Positions 41,068-50,869 of a stretch of DNA of 64,000 bases are shown here, piece by piece. Within the stretch, counting starts at the first letter, position 1. Every line of letters starts with the position of its first letter. The translations under genes were made by a program, and so were the position numbers. The stretch comes from Campylobacter insulaenigrae NCTC 12927 (GTDB lineage: Bacteria > Campylobacterota > Campylobacteria > Campylobacterales > Campylobacteraceae), in NCBI RefSeq assembly GCF_000816185.1, contig NZ_CP007770.1:1302001-1366000 (forward strand), read 5' to 3'. Below the pieces are notes generated by a model, which was not told the origin of the DNA, did no database searches, and saw only the letters and a list, made by a program, of their open reading frames with translations.

Positions 41068-41564
41068 TATATGAGCCTTTTTGGAGCAATATGTCTACTT
41101 GCTTTTTCTTTTCGGATTCTTTTTTGGAGTATCATTAGTGCAAACTGAAAAGTTTCAGGACGAGGCGCACAACCTGGCACATAAATATCAACTGGAATAA
41201 TTCTATCAACACCTTGAACAGTTGAATAAGTATTAAACATACCGCCTGTATTAGCACAACTACCCATAGAAATAACCCACTTAGGATCTGGCATTTGATC
41301 ATAAAGTCTTCTTGTAAATTCAGCATGTTTTTTGCTCAAAGTTCCTGCTATAATCATCACTTCAGACTGCCTAGGACTAGCTCTAAAAATCGTTCCAAAT
41401 CTATCAAAATCATATCTTGAACCACCAGCTGCCATCATTTCAATAGCACAACAGGCCAACCCATACGATAAAGCCCACAAAGAATTGCTTCTTCCCCACT
41501 GAATTAATTTATCAACCGTAGTTAAGACAACTGGAGCGTTACTCATTTTTTGATACTCTGCCAC
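41067..41564 (-). CDS. nuoB: Complex I subunit NuoB
   Basis: 165 residues with the N2-cluster cysteines in [22 protein letters not shown] and later [12 protein letters not shown] and [10 protein letters not shown] chose the GTG start at 41564 because AAGGAG lies 7 nt upstream, and the resulting MAEYQ N-terminus resembles the C. jejuni protein. An internal ATG at 41546 would avoid the 22-nt overlap with nuoA but has no ribosome binding site. Confidence 0.95.
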   Translation of the reverse strand: MAEYQKMSNAPVVLTTVDKLIQWGRSNSLWALSYGLACCAIEMMAAGGSRYDFDRFGTIFRASPRQSEVMIIAGTLSKKHAEFTRRLYDQMPDPKWVISMGSCANTGGMFNTYSTVQGVDRIIPVDIYVPGCAPRPETFQFALMILQKRIRKEKASRHIAPKRLI

Positions 41565-41962
41565 TCAAATGCTCCTTTTTTATAAGCGTATAAAAATCCT
41601 ACTGCAAGTAAAAAAATAAAAATAAAAACCTCAACTAAAGCAAGTAAAGATAAACCGTATTTTGAAAGCTCCATACTCAAATCTTTAAAGATTACAGCCC
41701 AAGGAAATAAAAACACTACTTCAATATCAAGTAAAATAAAAATTAAAGCAAAAACAAAAAATTGAGAATTAATTTTATTAGCCTGCTTAGAAGCCATAGG
41801 ACCACATTCATAAATTCCAAGTCCTAGTTTTTTTCTATTATGAGAAGCTAATTTCGAGCCTATCTTTGAAGATAAATATACTAAAGTAAAAAATATAACA
41901 CTTGCGATAACAAGCATTGCAAATATACCAAAGTACTGATGCTCTATAGTTGTATGAGTCAT
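41543..41962 (-). CDS. nuoA: Complex I subunit NuoA
   Basis: 139 residues, three membrane helices; conserved [21 protein letters not shown] loop (family motif YECG) and [20 protein letters not shown] with the Asp-Glu pair. First gene of the nuo operon; -10 elements are found at 41995-42012. Confidence 0.97.
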   Translation of the reverse strand: MTHTTIEHQYFGIFAMLVIASVIFFTLVYLSSKIGSKLASHNRKKLGLGIYECGPMASKQANKINSQFFVFALIFILLDIEVVFLFPWAVIFKDLSMELSKYGLSLLALVEVFIFIFLLAVGFLYAYKKGAFEWQSIKK

Positions 41963-41994
41963 AACAAACCTTTTTTAAAGCATAATTGGGAGAT

Positions 41995-42012
41995 ATTTTA
42001 CTTTATTTTAGC
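41995..42012 (-). promoter_or_regulatory. Probable promoter of the nuo operon
   Basis: Minus strand has two -10 matches: GCTAAAAT at 42012-42005 (full gnTAnaAT match) and AGTAAAAT at 42002-41995. They lie between the end of the nik genes and nuoA, so the operon need not depend on read-through. Confidence 0.6.
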
Positions 42013-42077
42013 TATATAAAAACTTATTATTAAAAAATATTTTATAGATATTCCAAAATGAAACATTTTTTATGTCT

Positions 42078-42746
42078 TTATAAGATTATTTTCTTATTAC
42101 AAATATTGTTTAAAATTTTTTCTTGATGCGAAATAAAAATATAAGTTATATCGTGAGACTTTTGAAAACATTTAAGATAATCTAAAATTTGGTAAGCTGT
42201 TGGCATATCTAAAGCTGAAGTAATTTCATCAAGTATCAATAATTTTGGCTTTAAAATTAAAGCTCTAATTAATCCTAGTCTTTGACATTGACCACCACTA
42301 AGTTTTGATGGTTTTAAATTCAAAATATTTTCTTGTAATTGAAAAATATTAAATAATTGAAAAATTTCATCCCAATCTGGAATTAAATTAAAATTTTCAT
42401 ACACATTCAATATCAGCTTTTTAACATTTTTGTAAGGATTAAGTGCAAGCTTTTGGTCTTGAAAAATATATTGAATTTCTTTACGAATTTTTCTTTGCTC
42501 TTCAAAAGATAAATCTAAAATATTTTTATTTTCAAATTCTACCGCACCTTCATCTGCGTACTCAAGCATACAAAGAATTTTAGCTAAAGTACTTTTTCCA
42601 CTACCACTTTCTCCGCATAATAATAAATTTTCATTTTGATACAAACTAAAATTAATATTTTTAAAAACAAAAATTTCTTCTTCTTGCAAATACCAATGTT
42701 TTTTGAATTTATAGCTTTTACTTAAATTTGTAACTCTTAAAAGCAT
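42078..42746 (-). CDS. nikV: ABC transporter ATPase NikV
   Basis: 222-residue ATPase of the oligopeptide/nickel importer family. Walker A GESGSGKST at residues 45-53, signature LSGGQCQRLGLIRAL, Walker B LLILDEITSALD. Matches Cj1580c, the last gene of the NikZYXWV nickel uptake system in C. jejuni. Overlaps nikW by 10 nt. Supplies nickel for hydrogenase (inferred). Confidence 0.88.
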   Translation of the reverse strand: MLLRVTNLSKSYKFKKHWYLQEEEIFVFKNINFSLYQNENLLLCGESGSGKSTLAKILCMLEYADEGAVEFENKNILDLSFEEQRKIRKEIQYIFQDQKLALNPYKNVKKLILNVYENFNLIPDWDEIFQLFNIFQLQENILNLKPSKLSGGQCQRLGLIRALILKPKLLILDEITSALDMPTAYQILDYLKCFQKSHDITYIFISHQEKILNNICNKKIIL

Positions 42747-43498
42747 GCACTCTCTATATTTAATAATTTTTGAGCATATTGGCTTTTTGGAAATTTTAAA
42801 AATTCCTCTATATCATATTGACAAATCACATCATTTTCTTCAAAAACTAATACCTCATCGCATAATTGTTTCACTAAATTTAAATCATGACTAACATAAA
42901 TAATATTTTTAAAATTTGCTTTTAAACTTTTTAAAATATCAATAATTTTACATTCATTTTGCATATCAAGCGAACTAGTTATTTCATCACACAATAAATA
43001 CTGCGACCCACTTAACAAAGCTAAAGCTATTTGAACTCGCCTTGCCATACCCCCGCTTAATTGATAAATGAAAGAATGCCATAAAAGATCATGATTTTTA
43101 AGTCCTAAACATTCAAAAAAATAAAATGCTTTTTCTTTAATTTGTTTTGTGTTTAAATTAGTATGTGTTTTTATGACTATATTAAAATAACTTCCAATAT
43201 CTACAAAAGGATAAAAACTTCCATAAACATCTTGAAAAAGTAAATTAACTTTCATCCTTAAAAAGTTCAATTCTTTATCGTTTAATTTTAAAACTTCATA
43301 ATCATCAAATTTTATAGTTTTAGCTTGTAATGTATAATTTTTATCAAAAAGTCTAATTAGGCTTTTTAATAATAAACTTTTTCCTATTCCACTTTTTCCC
43401 ACAATAGCCAAAGATTTTTCATCTTTAAGCTCAAAATTCACATTTTGTAATAATTTTTTTTGTTTAAAATTCAAATTTAAATTTTCGACACATATCAT
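42737..43498 (-). CDS. nikW: ABC transporter ATPase NikW
   Basis: 253 residues; Walker A GKSGIGKS at residues 34-41, signature LSGGMARRVQIALAL, Walker B LLCDEITSSLD. Second ATPase of the heterodimer with NikV, as usual for Opp/Nik-type importers. Overlaps nikX by 4 nt. Confidence 0.88.
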   Translation of the reverse strand: MICVENLNLNFKQKKLLQNVNFELKDEKSLAIVGKSGIGKSLLLKSLIRLFDKNYTLQAKTIKFDDYEVLKLNDKELNFLRMKVNLLFQDVYGSFYPFVDIGSYFNIVIKTHTNLNTKQIKEKAFYFFECLGLKNHDLLWHSFIYQLSGGMARRVQIALALLSGSQYLLCDEITSSLDMQNECKIIDILKSLKANFKNIIYVSHDLNLVKQLCDEVLVFEENDVICQYDIEEFLKFPKSQYAQKLLNIESACF

Positions 43499-44277
43499 AT
43501 TTTAATATCCTCTTGTGTATCATTGGCTAAAGCAAGCAAAGGCAAAATAAGCAAAAGTATAAATACCACAGGAAAAACTATCATCCACCAAAATCCCAAA
43601 AACACAGCTTTATTTGCATCATTTAACATATTACCCAAACTTGGAGTAGAAAGTTCAACTCCTAAACCAAAAAAGCTCAATGTAGCTTCTGCTGTGATAG
43701 AATGAGCTATATGTAAAACAAAAAGTACAAAAATTAAATTTAAACACGCTGGTAAAAGATCACTAAACAAAGCTTTTGTTTTAGTACTCCCTAAAATAAT
43801 AGCATTTTGATAAAATTCTAATTTTTGAAATTTATTCAATTGATTATCAATTACTTTAGCAATAAAAGCGAAATGACCTAAAGCTATAATAAAAATCATA
43901 CTCCATAAAGACCCTGATAAAAAACTTTGAAAAAACATTACCACAAGTAAAGATGGTAAAGCTAAAAGCATATCAAGTATTCTTGAAAAAAAAGCATAGG
44001 CAAAAAATCTTGATATAAAAACATAAGCTAAAGCAAAAATCACACTTAAAAATGCTGCGCTTACACCTACAAATAAGGAAATACGCAAGGCATATAAGGT
44101 TCTAGAAAAAATATCTCTTCCTAAAATATCTGTTCCAAAAATATGGGTGAAATTTGGGGTTATCTTAGCCACATTAAGATCGATCAAAACTGGATCATAT
44201 TTGCTTAAAAATGGAGCAAAAAGCGCTAAAAATATACTTAAAATTATTAAAAAAATATAAAATTTACGCATTTGCAA
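43495..44277 (-). CDS. nikX: ABC transporter permease NikX
   Basis: 260-residue DppC/NikC-like permease: one N-terminal membrane helix, then HIFGTDILGRDIFSRTLYALR leading into the transmembrane core with ILGSTKTKALFSDLLPACLN (EAA-like loop) and ATLSFFGLGVELSTPSLGNML. Overlaps nikY by 14 nt. Confidence 0.9.
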   Translation of the reverse strand: MQMRKFYIFLIILSIFLALFAPFLSKYDPVLIDLNVAKITPNFTHIFGTDILGRDIFSRTLYALRISLFVGVSAAFLSVIFALAYVFISRFFAYAFFSRILDMLLALPSLLVVMFFQSFLSGSLWSMIFIIALGHFAFIAKVIDNQLNKFQKLEFYQNAIILGSTKTKALFSDLLPACLNLIFVLFVLHIAHSITAEATLSFFGLGVELSTPSLGNMLNDANKAVFLGFWWMIVFPVVFILLLILPLLALANDTQEDIKI

Positions 44278-45214
44278 ACCTTGGATTAATCATTTTACAA
44301 ACTATTTCTACAAGTAAATTTACAAAAACGACAACTAAAATGCTAAAACACAATATAGCCAAAACTACAGGATAATCTTTAAATAAAATGCTTTTGATAA
44401 CTAAATTTCCAACACCTTCATATGAAAATACACTTTCTACAATATAAGTACCCATTAAAAAGCTTACAAAAGAAGCTCCAAAATACGCTAGTATAGCACC
44501 CAATGAATCTTTTAATATAAAATGAAAATATACTCTTTTTTTACTAAGTCCTCTAGCAAATGCAGCTTCTATAAAATTTTGATTTAAACTATCAATTAAA
44601 GTAGTTCTTATAAAACGCACAAAAATAGCTAAATGCGAAAGAACTAAAACACTAACTGGCAAACACAAATGCCACAAACGATTCAAAATATCATCTTCAT
44701 AGCCAATATCAACTATAGCTGAACTTGGAAAAATATTCAAAAATACACAAAAAAATAATATTAAAAGCAAAGATAAAGAAAAAGTAGGCAAAGCAAAAAA
44801 GCTCATTGTAACAAAAGTAATGAATTTGTCTAAAAAACTATCTTTATAAATTACACACAAAAGTGCTAAAAGTATAGAAAGAAAAAATAAAATTCCAAAA
44901 GATAAAGTTCCAAGTATTAAAGTGTAAGGAAGTTTTTCTTTTAATATTGCATCTACTTTTTCACCACTAATCAAAGAATATGAAAAATCTCCTTTTAAGG
45001 CCTTTAACGCCCAATTTTCATACTGATGCAACAAAGGCTTATCTAAATCTAAATTTCTTTCTATTTGTTCTTTTAATTTTAAACTAATCCCTTGAGGTAC
45101 ACTAGCAAAAACGACACTGCCTTTTGCATAATAAATCATTGCAAAGCACATAAAACTTGAAAAAAAAAGTAAAAAAAACGCCCACAAAAGGCGTTTAAAA
45201 ATCAATTTTAACAC
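44264..45214 (-). CDS. nikY: ABC transporter permease NikY
   Basis: 316-residue DppB/NikB-like permease: N-terminal helix, periplasmic segment with DLDKPLLHQYENWALKALKGDFSYS, and the coupling loop FIEAAFARGLSKKRVYFHFILKD. Directly follows nikZ with no gap. Confidence 0.9.
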   Translation of the reverse strand: MLKLIFKRLLWAFFLLFFSSFMCFAMIYYAKGSVVFASVPQGISLKLKEQIERNLDLDKPLLHQYENWALKALKGDFSYSLISGEKVDAILKEKLPYTLILGTLSFGILFFLSILLALLCVIYKDSFLDKFITFVTMSFFALPTFSLSLLLILFFCVFLNIFPSSAIVDIGYEDDILNRLWHLCLPVSVLVLSHLAIFVRFIRTTLIDSLNQNFIEAAFARGLSKKRVYFHFILKDSLGAILAYFGASFVSFLMGTYIVESVFSYEGVGNLVIKSILFKDYPVVLAILCFSILVVVFVNLLVEIVCKMINPRFANA

Positions 45215-46750
45215 TTAGTTTTTAATCCACTCATAAGCATTCCATGTAAAACCTACTCCGTGATGACCTAAAACATGAGACTTAATACCTTCAATATTAT
45301 TAGCAAACACTAAAGGATAATCGATATAAGCTATAAATAAGAAAGCAGGATCATCATATAAAGCTTGTATGAAATCTCCATAATATCTTTTTCTTTCTTT
45401 AGAATCTAGCGAATTTCTAGCAAGCTTTAAAGATTCATCTACTTTAGAATTCTTATAATGTCCAAAATTCCAACCGCTTGAATTTAAAGTAGAATCTTGG
45501 GAGCTTGCAAAAACTCTAAAAGTATGAAAATCAGGATCATAAGGACTACCCCAACCCACCAAAAAACTATCTTCTTTAGTATAATCAAAACTTCCACTTG
45601 GCTTAGCTATAGCCTTAGCTTTAATACCTAATTTTAAAAATTCACTTTGTAAAATATTAACCAAGGCCACTCTTAAAGGATCTTCACTCATAGCATACAT
45701 TTCAAAGCTAAATTCCTTACCATCTTTTTCTAAAATACCATTTTTATTTTTAACAAAACCTGCTTGTTTTAAAAGCTCATTTGCCTTTTTTATATCATAC
45801 TTATACGTAGCAAATTTATTAGGATTAGCCCATGATTTTTCTAAAGGATGATTAGCTACTTTACCAAAAGAGTGCAAAAGTGATTCTACTATAGCATTTT
45901 TATCTATAGCATAATTTAATGCTATACGCACTTTTATGTCTTTTAAAAATTCATTATTAAGATTAAACATTAAAGCTCGATAATCAGCAGAAGGCTCAAC
46001 TAGTACTTTAAAACTTTTATCATTTTGAAAATTTGAAGCCAAAGAAAAATCAACCAATGCTACATCTATAGAACCATTTTTAAGCTCAATAGCACTTATA
46101 CTTGGATCTTTTATATTTTTAAGTATAAGTTTTGGAGTTTTAACTTTAGTTAAATAATATTTTTCATTAGCTTCTAAAATCATATACTGACCTTGCTTCC
46201 ACTGCTTAAGTTTATAAGATCCAGTTCCTATTGGATGTTGATTAAAATCTGTAGTATTTAAATTTTCTTTTTCAAGCAAATGATGTGGTAAAACTCCTAC
46301 ACTTAAAGCATCTAAAAAAGCTGGAAAAGGATTTGATAAAGTAATACGAATATGATAATCATCGATAATTTTTACCTCTTTTACAGCATCAAAATTTACT
46401 TTTGAGGGAGAATTTAGTTTTTCATCTTTTAAAGCATTGATACTAAATTCTACATCTTTAGCACCAAATTTAACTCCATCATGCCACAATACATCATCTC
46501 TTAAGCTAAATTCATATACAAGACCATCTTTACTTACTTTCCAAGAAGTAGCTAAATCAGGAGCTAAACTCATATTTTCATCAAAACGTGTCAATCCTGA
46601 AAATACCAATCCTATAGCCACATCGTGATCTTCACTAAATAGCGGATTAATACGCTCTGGCTCATTTTCTACTGCAATCACTATAGTATCTTTTGGGGTA
46701 ATAGCAAAAAGATTCGACACACAAAAAAACATTAAAACAAATTTCAACAT
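45215..46750 (-). CDS. nikZ: Nickel-type ABC transporter substrate-binding protein NikZ
   Basis: 511-residue SBP family 5 protein with signal peptide (about residues 1-17, ending FCVSNLFA). Family markers: PERINPLFSEDHDVAIGLVF, LAPDLATSWKVSKDGLVYEF, LRDDVLWHDG, NPIGTGSYKLKQW-like PIGTGSYKLKQW and YAIDKNAIVESLL. In C. jejuni the orthologous operon (Cj1584c-Cj1580c) takes up nickel; dipeptides remain an alternative. It has its own -10 at 46786-46779. Confidence 0.88.
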   Translation of the reverse strand: MLKFVLMFFCVSNLFAITPKDTIVIAVENEPERINPLFSEDHDVAIGLVFSGLTRFDENMSLAPDLATSWKVSKDGLVYEFSLRDDVLWHDGVKFGAKDVEFSINALKDEKLNSPSKVNFDAVKEVKIIDDYHIRITLSNPFPAFLDALSVGVLPHHLLEKENLNTTDFNQHPIGTGSYKLKQWKQGQYMILEANEKYYLTKVKTPKLILKNIKDPSISAIELKNGSIDVALVDFSLASNFQNDKSFKVLVEPSADYRALMFNLNNEFLKDIKVRIALNYAIDKNAIVESLLHSFGKVANHPLEKSWANPNKFATYKYDIKKANELLKQAGFVKNKNGILEKDGKEFSFEMYAMSEDPLRVALVNILQSEFLKLGIKAKAIAKPSGSFDYTKEDSFLVGWGSPYDPDFHTFRVFASSQDSTLNSSGWNFGHYKNSKVDESLKLARNSLDSKERKRYYGDFIQALYDDPAFLFIAYIDYPLVFANNIEGIKSHVLGHHGVGFTWNAYEWIKN

Positions 46751-46778
46751 AAAATGCCTTTCTTAAAAATTTTCAAAG

Positions 46779-46786
46779 ATTATAAC
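46779..46786 (-). promoter_or_regulatory. Probable -10 element of nikZYXWV
   Basis: Minus strand GTTATAAT, full gnTAnaAT match, 28 nt before nikZ and just past the BCCT stop codon. No NikR operator could be recognised in the short region. Confidence 0.55.
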
Positions 46787-46788
46787 AT

Positions 46789-48735
46789 CTACTCATCATA
46801 AGCTTTAGTAAAAATTTCATTTTTGTCATCAAATAAAAGTTGCAAATATCTCTCATATTGTTTAAGTATATCTACGATGATTTCTTGCTCATTTAAATAT
46901 TCTATATTATAGCCATTACGTGAATCTGCAAAGAAAGTTTGGGGTTCAAAAATAAATTCTTTATAGTAAGTAGGCATAAACTTATCATCAATAATACTCT
47001 GACTTGCTTGTTTTTTTACAACTTGCACTCCATAAATAAAATCTTTTGCTAACTCTTTTTTAATAATTAATTTAATGCTAGATTTTTCTTGTACAACTTG
47101 TGAATTTAAACCATAATTTTTTAGACTTCTATTAAGCTCGCTCATAGCATTTTTTACCTTGGTATCTAAAAATTTTTCTATATCTTTTTCTTTGCTTTGT
47201 TTTAAAATTCTTGCTAGCCTTTCTTGCCAAAATTCACCTGAAAAATAAACACTACTTTGACTTAGTTTAGTTAAAGAATAATTTACATCAACAATCAAAC
47301 CTCTTAGCAAAGAAAAACACATCAAACAAAGCAAAAATGCAAAAGGTAAAGCTACTATCATTGTGATACCCAAAATAGCTCCCAATCCACCTGAATATAG
47401 CAAAGAAATAGCCAAAAGCGCTAATATAAAACCCCAAAGTATATTCTGCCATTTATATGGTTCACTTGCATTGTGACTTCCTAAAGAATTCAACACAAAA
47501 ATTCCACTATCTGCAGAAGTTATAAAAAATAAAGAAAGTACCATTAAAGCCAACAAAGAACTCCAATATGCAAAAGAAAAATTTTCCAGAAAATAAAAAA
47601 GCAAACTTTCAGGCGATGAAGTAAAAGGACTTAAAATATCATTTAAATTCAAAGCACTATTACCAAAAACACTAAACCAAAGTATATTGAAGCTAGTAGG
47701 TACAACAAGCACTCCAAATATAAATTCCCTTATGGTTCTACCACGCGAAATTTTAGCTATAAAAAACCCGACAAAAGGGGACCAACTAAGCCACCAAGCC
47801 CAATAGTATATAGTCCAATTATTAAACCATTCTATATGTTCTTTCTCATAATAATAAGTCTTAAAACTAAGCTCTATAATATTTTGCAAGTAATTGCCTA
47901 TATTGGAGCTAAATCTCGAAAGAATTTCTATGGTATTAGAAGAAAAAAGTACAAAAAACATTAAAGCTATAGCAAAAATCAAATTTGCTTCACTTAAAAG
48001 TTTCAATCCTTTAGTTAAACCACTGATTGATGAAAGCGTTGCCAAGGAAATGATCACAATTATAATAATACTTTGCTCTAAAAAGCTTTGCTCACTTACA
48101 ATACCCAAATTTAAAAAACCAGCATTTAATTGAGAAGCACTATAGCCAAGTGTAGTACTAATACCAAAAACTGTCACAATTAAAGCTAAAATATCAACCA
48201 AATTTCCCCAAAAGCCATATATTTTATCTTTTAAAAGAGGGTAAAAAGCACTGCGCAAACTCAAAGGCATCTTATATCTAAAACCAAAATAAGCCATAGC
48301 CAAAGCACACACTCCATAAATAGCCCATGGATGAATTCCCCAATGAAATATAGTATGCAACATAGCTTCTTCATCACTTGCTTGCAAAGCTTTTTTATGA
48401 ATAAGAGGTTCGGCTACACCAAAATACATAAGTCCTACACCCATGCCCGTAGCAAAAAGCATAGCAAGCCATGAAGTAAATTTAAAGCAAGGTGTTTCAT
48501 CGTCATCTCCTAGCTTAATGTCGCCAAACTTAGATAAAGCAAGAGTGAGCATAAAACATACAAAAAAACTCACACTTAATATATAAAACCATGAAAAATT
48601 TGTAAAAATTTCATTTCTAATATGATTAATAAAATCGTTTGTAACTTTAGGAAAAAAAATACAACTAAAGCTTAAAACTACTATAATGCTGACACTAGGT
48701 AAGAATACTGCCTTTTTAAAACTTGTCTTTAACAT
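46789..48735 (-). CDS. BCCT-family osmolyte transporter
   Basis: 648-residue secondary transporter of the betaine/carnitine/choline family (BetT-like). About 12 membrane helices over residues 12-485, with GVGLMYFGVAEPL near residue 96 and the family signature WWLSWSPFVGFFIAKISRGRTIREF in helix 8-loop (about 322-346). A long cytoplasmic tail (about 490-648) with many charged residues could sense osmolarity, as in BetT. Imports compatible solutes such as betaine or choline. Expected only in some Campylobacter; useful in salty or marine hosts (inferred). Confidence 0.92.
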   Translation of the reverse strand: MLKTSFKKAVFLPSVSIIVVLSFSCIFFPKVTNDFINHIRNEIFTNFSWFYILSVSFFVCFMLTLALSKFGDIKLGDDDETPCFKFTSWLAMLFATGMGVGLMYFGVAEPLIHKKALQASDEEAMLHTIFHWGIHPWAIYGVCALAMAYFGFRYKMPLSLRSAFYPLLKDKIYGFWGNLVDILALIVTVFGISTTLGYSASQLNAGFLNLGIVSEQSFLEQSIIIIVIISLATLSSISGLTKGLKLLSEANLIFAIALMFFVLFSSNTIEILSRFSSNIGNYLQNIIELSFKTYYYEKEHIEWFNNWTIYYWAWWLSWSPFVGFFIAKISRGRTIREFIFGVLVVPTSFNILWFSVFGNSALNLNDILSPFTSSPESLLFYFLENFSFAYWSSLLALMVLSLFFITSADSGIFVLNSLGSHNASEPYKWQNILWGFILALLAISLLYSGGLGAILGITMIVALPFAFLLCLMCFSLLRGLIVDVNYSLTKLSQSSVYFSGEFWQERLARILKQSKEKDIEKFLDTKVKNAMSELNRSLKNYGLNSQVVQEKSSIKLIIKKELAKDFIYGVQVVKKQASQSIIDDKFMPTYYKEFIFEPQTFFADSRNGYNIEYLNEQEIIVDILKQYERYLQLLFDDKNEIFTKAYDE

Positions 48736-48810
48736 GGTCTTCCTTTTTATAGTTTTAATTTAAGTTAATATTCTTAACTATGCAAGAAAATATCTTAAAA
48801 AAATAAAAAA

Positions 48811-49461
48811 TCAATAAAATATAATATGAACCTTTTGAGATCCATGAACTCCAAAAACAGTTATCAATTCAATATCTGCTGTTCTTGAAGGGCCAGCAAT
48901 AAATAAAATATTGCTAGGTAAAATTTCATTTTCATTTTTTACTAAATTTAAAGCCTCGCTAAGACTTTTTACAATATTTTCTTTTTTTAACAAAACAATA
49001 CAAAGCATAGGAGCCAAAGAAAGCATTCTTGGTTGATTTTTATCTGATACAACTAAAGCTACACCATGTGAACTCACACCAACTCTTGCTTGAATAACGG
49101 AAAAATCACTATGAAAAACTTCTTTTCTTAATTTTTCAATTTCTTGATTAAAACAAGTCTTTTTTTCTGCATCAATTTTATCAATATCTATGCTTAAATC
49201 ACTAGGATAAATAAAGCTTTTATATCCATAGCTTGCAACAATTTGATTAATTTTTTCTTCTAATTTTTCCAATGTGCTTTCTTCTACTATATATTTATTT
49301 GCACTCATTTTTTCTTTTAATTCAAACAACATATCATCACTTGTTTTGATATGTTCTACCGGATCTATAGTCAGAATTTTTTCAACAGATAACTGTGTAT
49401 TTTGAATCTTGTTTAAAATAGCTTCTTTGCTTTTTGAAGAAATTTCATTTATTCTACTCAC
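48811..49461 (-). CDS. lutC: L-lactate utilisation protein LutC
   Basis: 216-residue LUD-domain protein; helical N-terminus, then VSSHGVALVVSDKNQPRML and NILFIAGPSRTADIELITVFGVHGSQKVHIIF, the conserved C-terminal glycine-rich end. Part of the LutABC non-flavin, Fe-S L-lactate dehydrogenase (Cj0073c type). Overlaps lutB by 8 nt. Confidence 0.93.
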   Translation of the reverse strand: MSRINEISSKSKEAILNKIQNTQLSVEKILTIDPVEHIKTSDDMLFELKEKMSANKYIVEESTLEKLEEKINQIVASYGYKSFIYPSDLSIDIDKIDAEKKTCFNQEIEKLRKEVFHSDFSVIQARVGVSSHGVALVVSDKNQPRMLSLAPMLCIVLLKKENIVKSLSEALNLVKNENEILPSNILFIAGPSRTADIELITVFGVHGSQKVHIIFY

Positions 49462-50869
49462 ATATTACTCCTTGCATATTCTCAAGTTCTTTATAAAGAT
49501 TAAGTTTTACTTGTGGGAATTCTTTATAAGCACTCCATTTTTTGATTACTGGTAGAGAATTTTTTCCTTTTTGTAAAAACCAATTAAACTTATGTAAATT
49601 TGCCAAAGTATTTTTCCAAATCATAGGAGAAGTAGCTACTTTTTCAAAAATTTTAAAAGACATAGCTTCAGTGGTATTTGGTGTAATATTTTCAAAACTT
49701 CCTTGTCCTACTTTTGCAGCTCTTAATTTGCGTATTAAATCTGCAAGAGGAATTTTTACTGGACAAACTTCAGAACATCTTCCACAAAGAGAACAAAAGG
49801 TAAGGATATCTCCATTTTCTTGCATACCAAAAAGATTAGGACTAATTACTTCTCCAATAGGACCTGGATAAACACTTTGATAAGTATGTCCACCTATTTT
49901 ATCATATACAGGGCAAAAATTCATACATGCTCCACATCTTATACAACGCAAAGCTTCATAATAATCTTCATCATTTAACATTTTGCTTCTATTGTGATCA
50001 AAAAGAATGATATGCACTTCTTTTGGACCATCTAAATCTCCATTTTTTCTAGGACCTGTGATAATATTATTGTAAGTTGGTATAAATTGTCCTGTAGCTG
50101 AAGGAGTGAGTAAAGAAACCATAGTAGCAGCATCTTCAAAACTTTCCATAACTTTTTCTATACCACAAAGTGCTACGTGAATATCACTTGCAGTAGTGCA
50201 CATTCTACCATTTCCTTCATTTTCTATGAGCCAAAATGCTCCTTCTTTAGACATAGCAAAATTAACTCCACTAAGTCCCATTTTAAGGCCTTCAAACTCA
50301 TCTCTTAAGTGCTTTCTTGCAATAAAATTTAATTTTTCAGGCTCACTTTCTAAATCTGAACCCAATTTTTCTTGAAAAATTTTGCCAATCTCGTAACGAT
50401 TTTTATGTACAGCTGGAACTACAATATGTACAGGAGTCTCATTGTTTAATTGCAATATAAGCTCTCCTAGATCTGTTTCGACAGCCTTTAATCCTTTAGC
50501 TTCTAAATAATGATTTAAGCCTATTTCTTCGCTAGCCATAGACTTACCTTTCAAAATTTTACTTATATTTTTTTGTATCATCAATTCATAAATAATTTCA
50601 CAGGCATCCTCATCAGAATTAGCCCAATGAACATTTATACCATTTTTGATAGCATTTTTCTCAAATTCTAAAAGTCTATCGTATAAAGTTGAAAGAGCAT
50701 TGTTTTTTGCTTGTTTTGCTTTAGATCGTAATCCTTGCCAATCATTAAATTTTTCATCTATAACTTTTAAACGATTTTTTTGTAAAGTATGCATAGCTGA
50801 TCTTAAATTTTCCCTCATTTGTTGATCATGAATTTTTATATCAACAATTTGCTCGTGCGCCATTTTCAT
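49454..50869 (-). CDS. lutB: L-lactate utilisation Fe-S protein LutB
   Basis: 471 residues: N-terminal LUD domain (GKSMASEEIGLNHYLEAKG) and two 4Fe-4S motifs CIRCGACMNFCPVYD (about residue 310) and CSLCGRCSEVCPVKIP (about 360). Electron-carrying subunit of the lactate dehydrogenase complex. Overlaps lutA by 4 nt. Confidence 0.95.
   Translation of the reverse strand: MKMAHEQIVDIKIHDQQMRENLRSAMHTLQKNRLKVIDEKFNDWQGLRSKAKQAKNNALSTLYDRLLEFEKNAIKNGINVHWANSDEDACEIIYELMIQKNISKILKGKSMASEEIGLNHYLEAKGLKAVETDLGELILQLNNETPVHIVVPAVHKNRYEIGKIFQEKLGSDLESEPEKLNFIARKHLRDEFEGLKMGLSGVNFAMSKEGAFWLIENEGNGRMCTTASDIHVALCGIEKVMESFEDAATMVSLLTPSATGQFIPTYNNIITGPRKNGDLDGPKEVHIILFDHNRSKMLNDEDYYEALRCIRCGACMNFCPVYDKIGGHTYQSVYPGPIGEVISPNLFGMQENGDILTFCSLCGRCSEVCPVKIPLADLIRKLRAAKVGQGSFENITPNTTEAMSFKIFEKVATSPMIWKNTLANLHKFNWFLQKGKNSLPVIKKWSAYKEFPQVKLNLYKELENMQGVICE

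Noticed and set aside
42055-42069. Small hairpin AAAATG-AAA-CATTTT after nikV as terminator
   Set aside because: Short, AT-only stem and no T-run on the transcribed strand.
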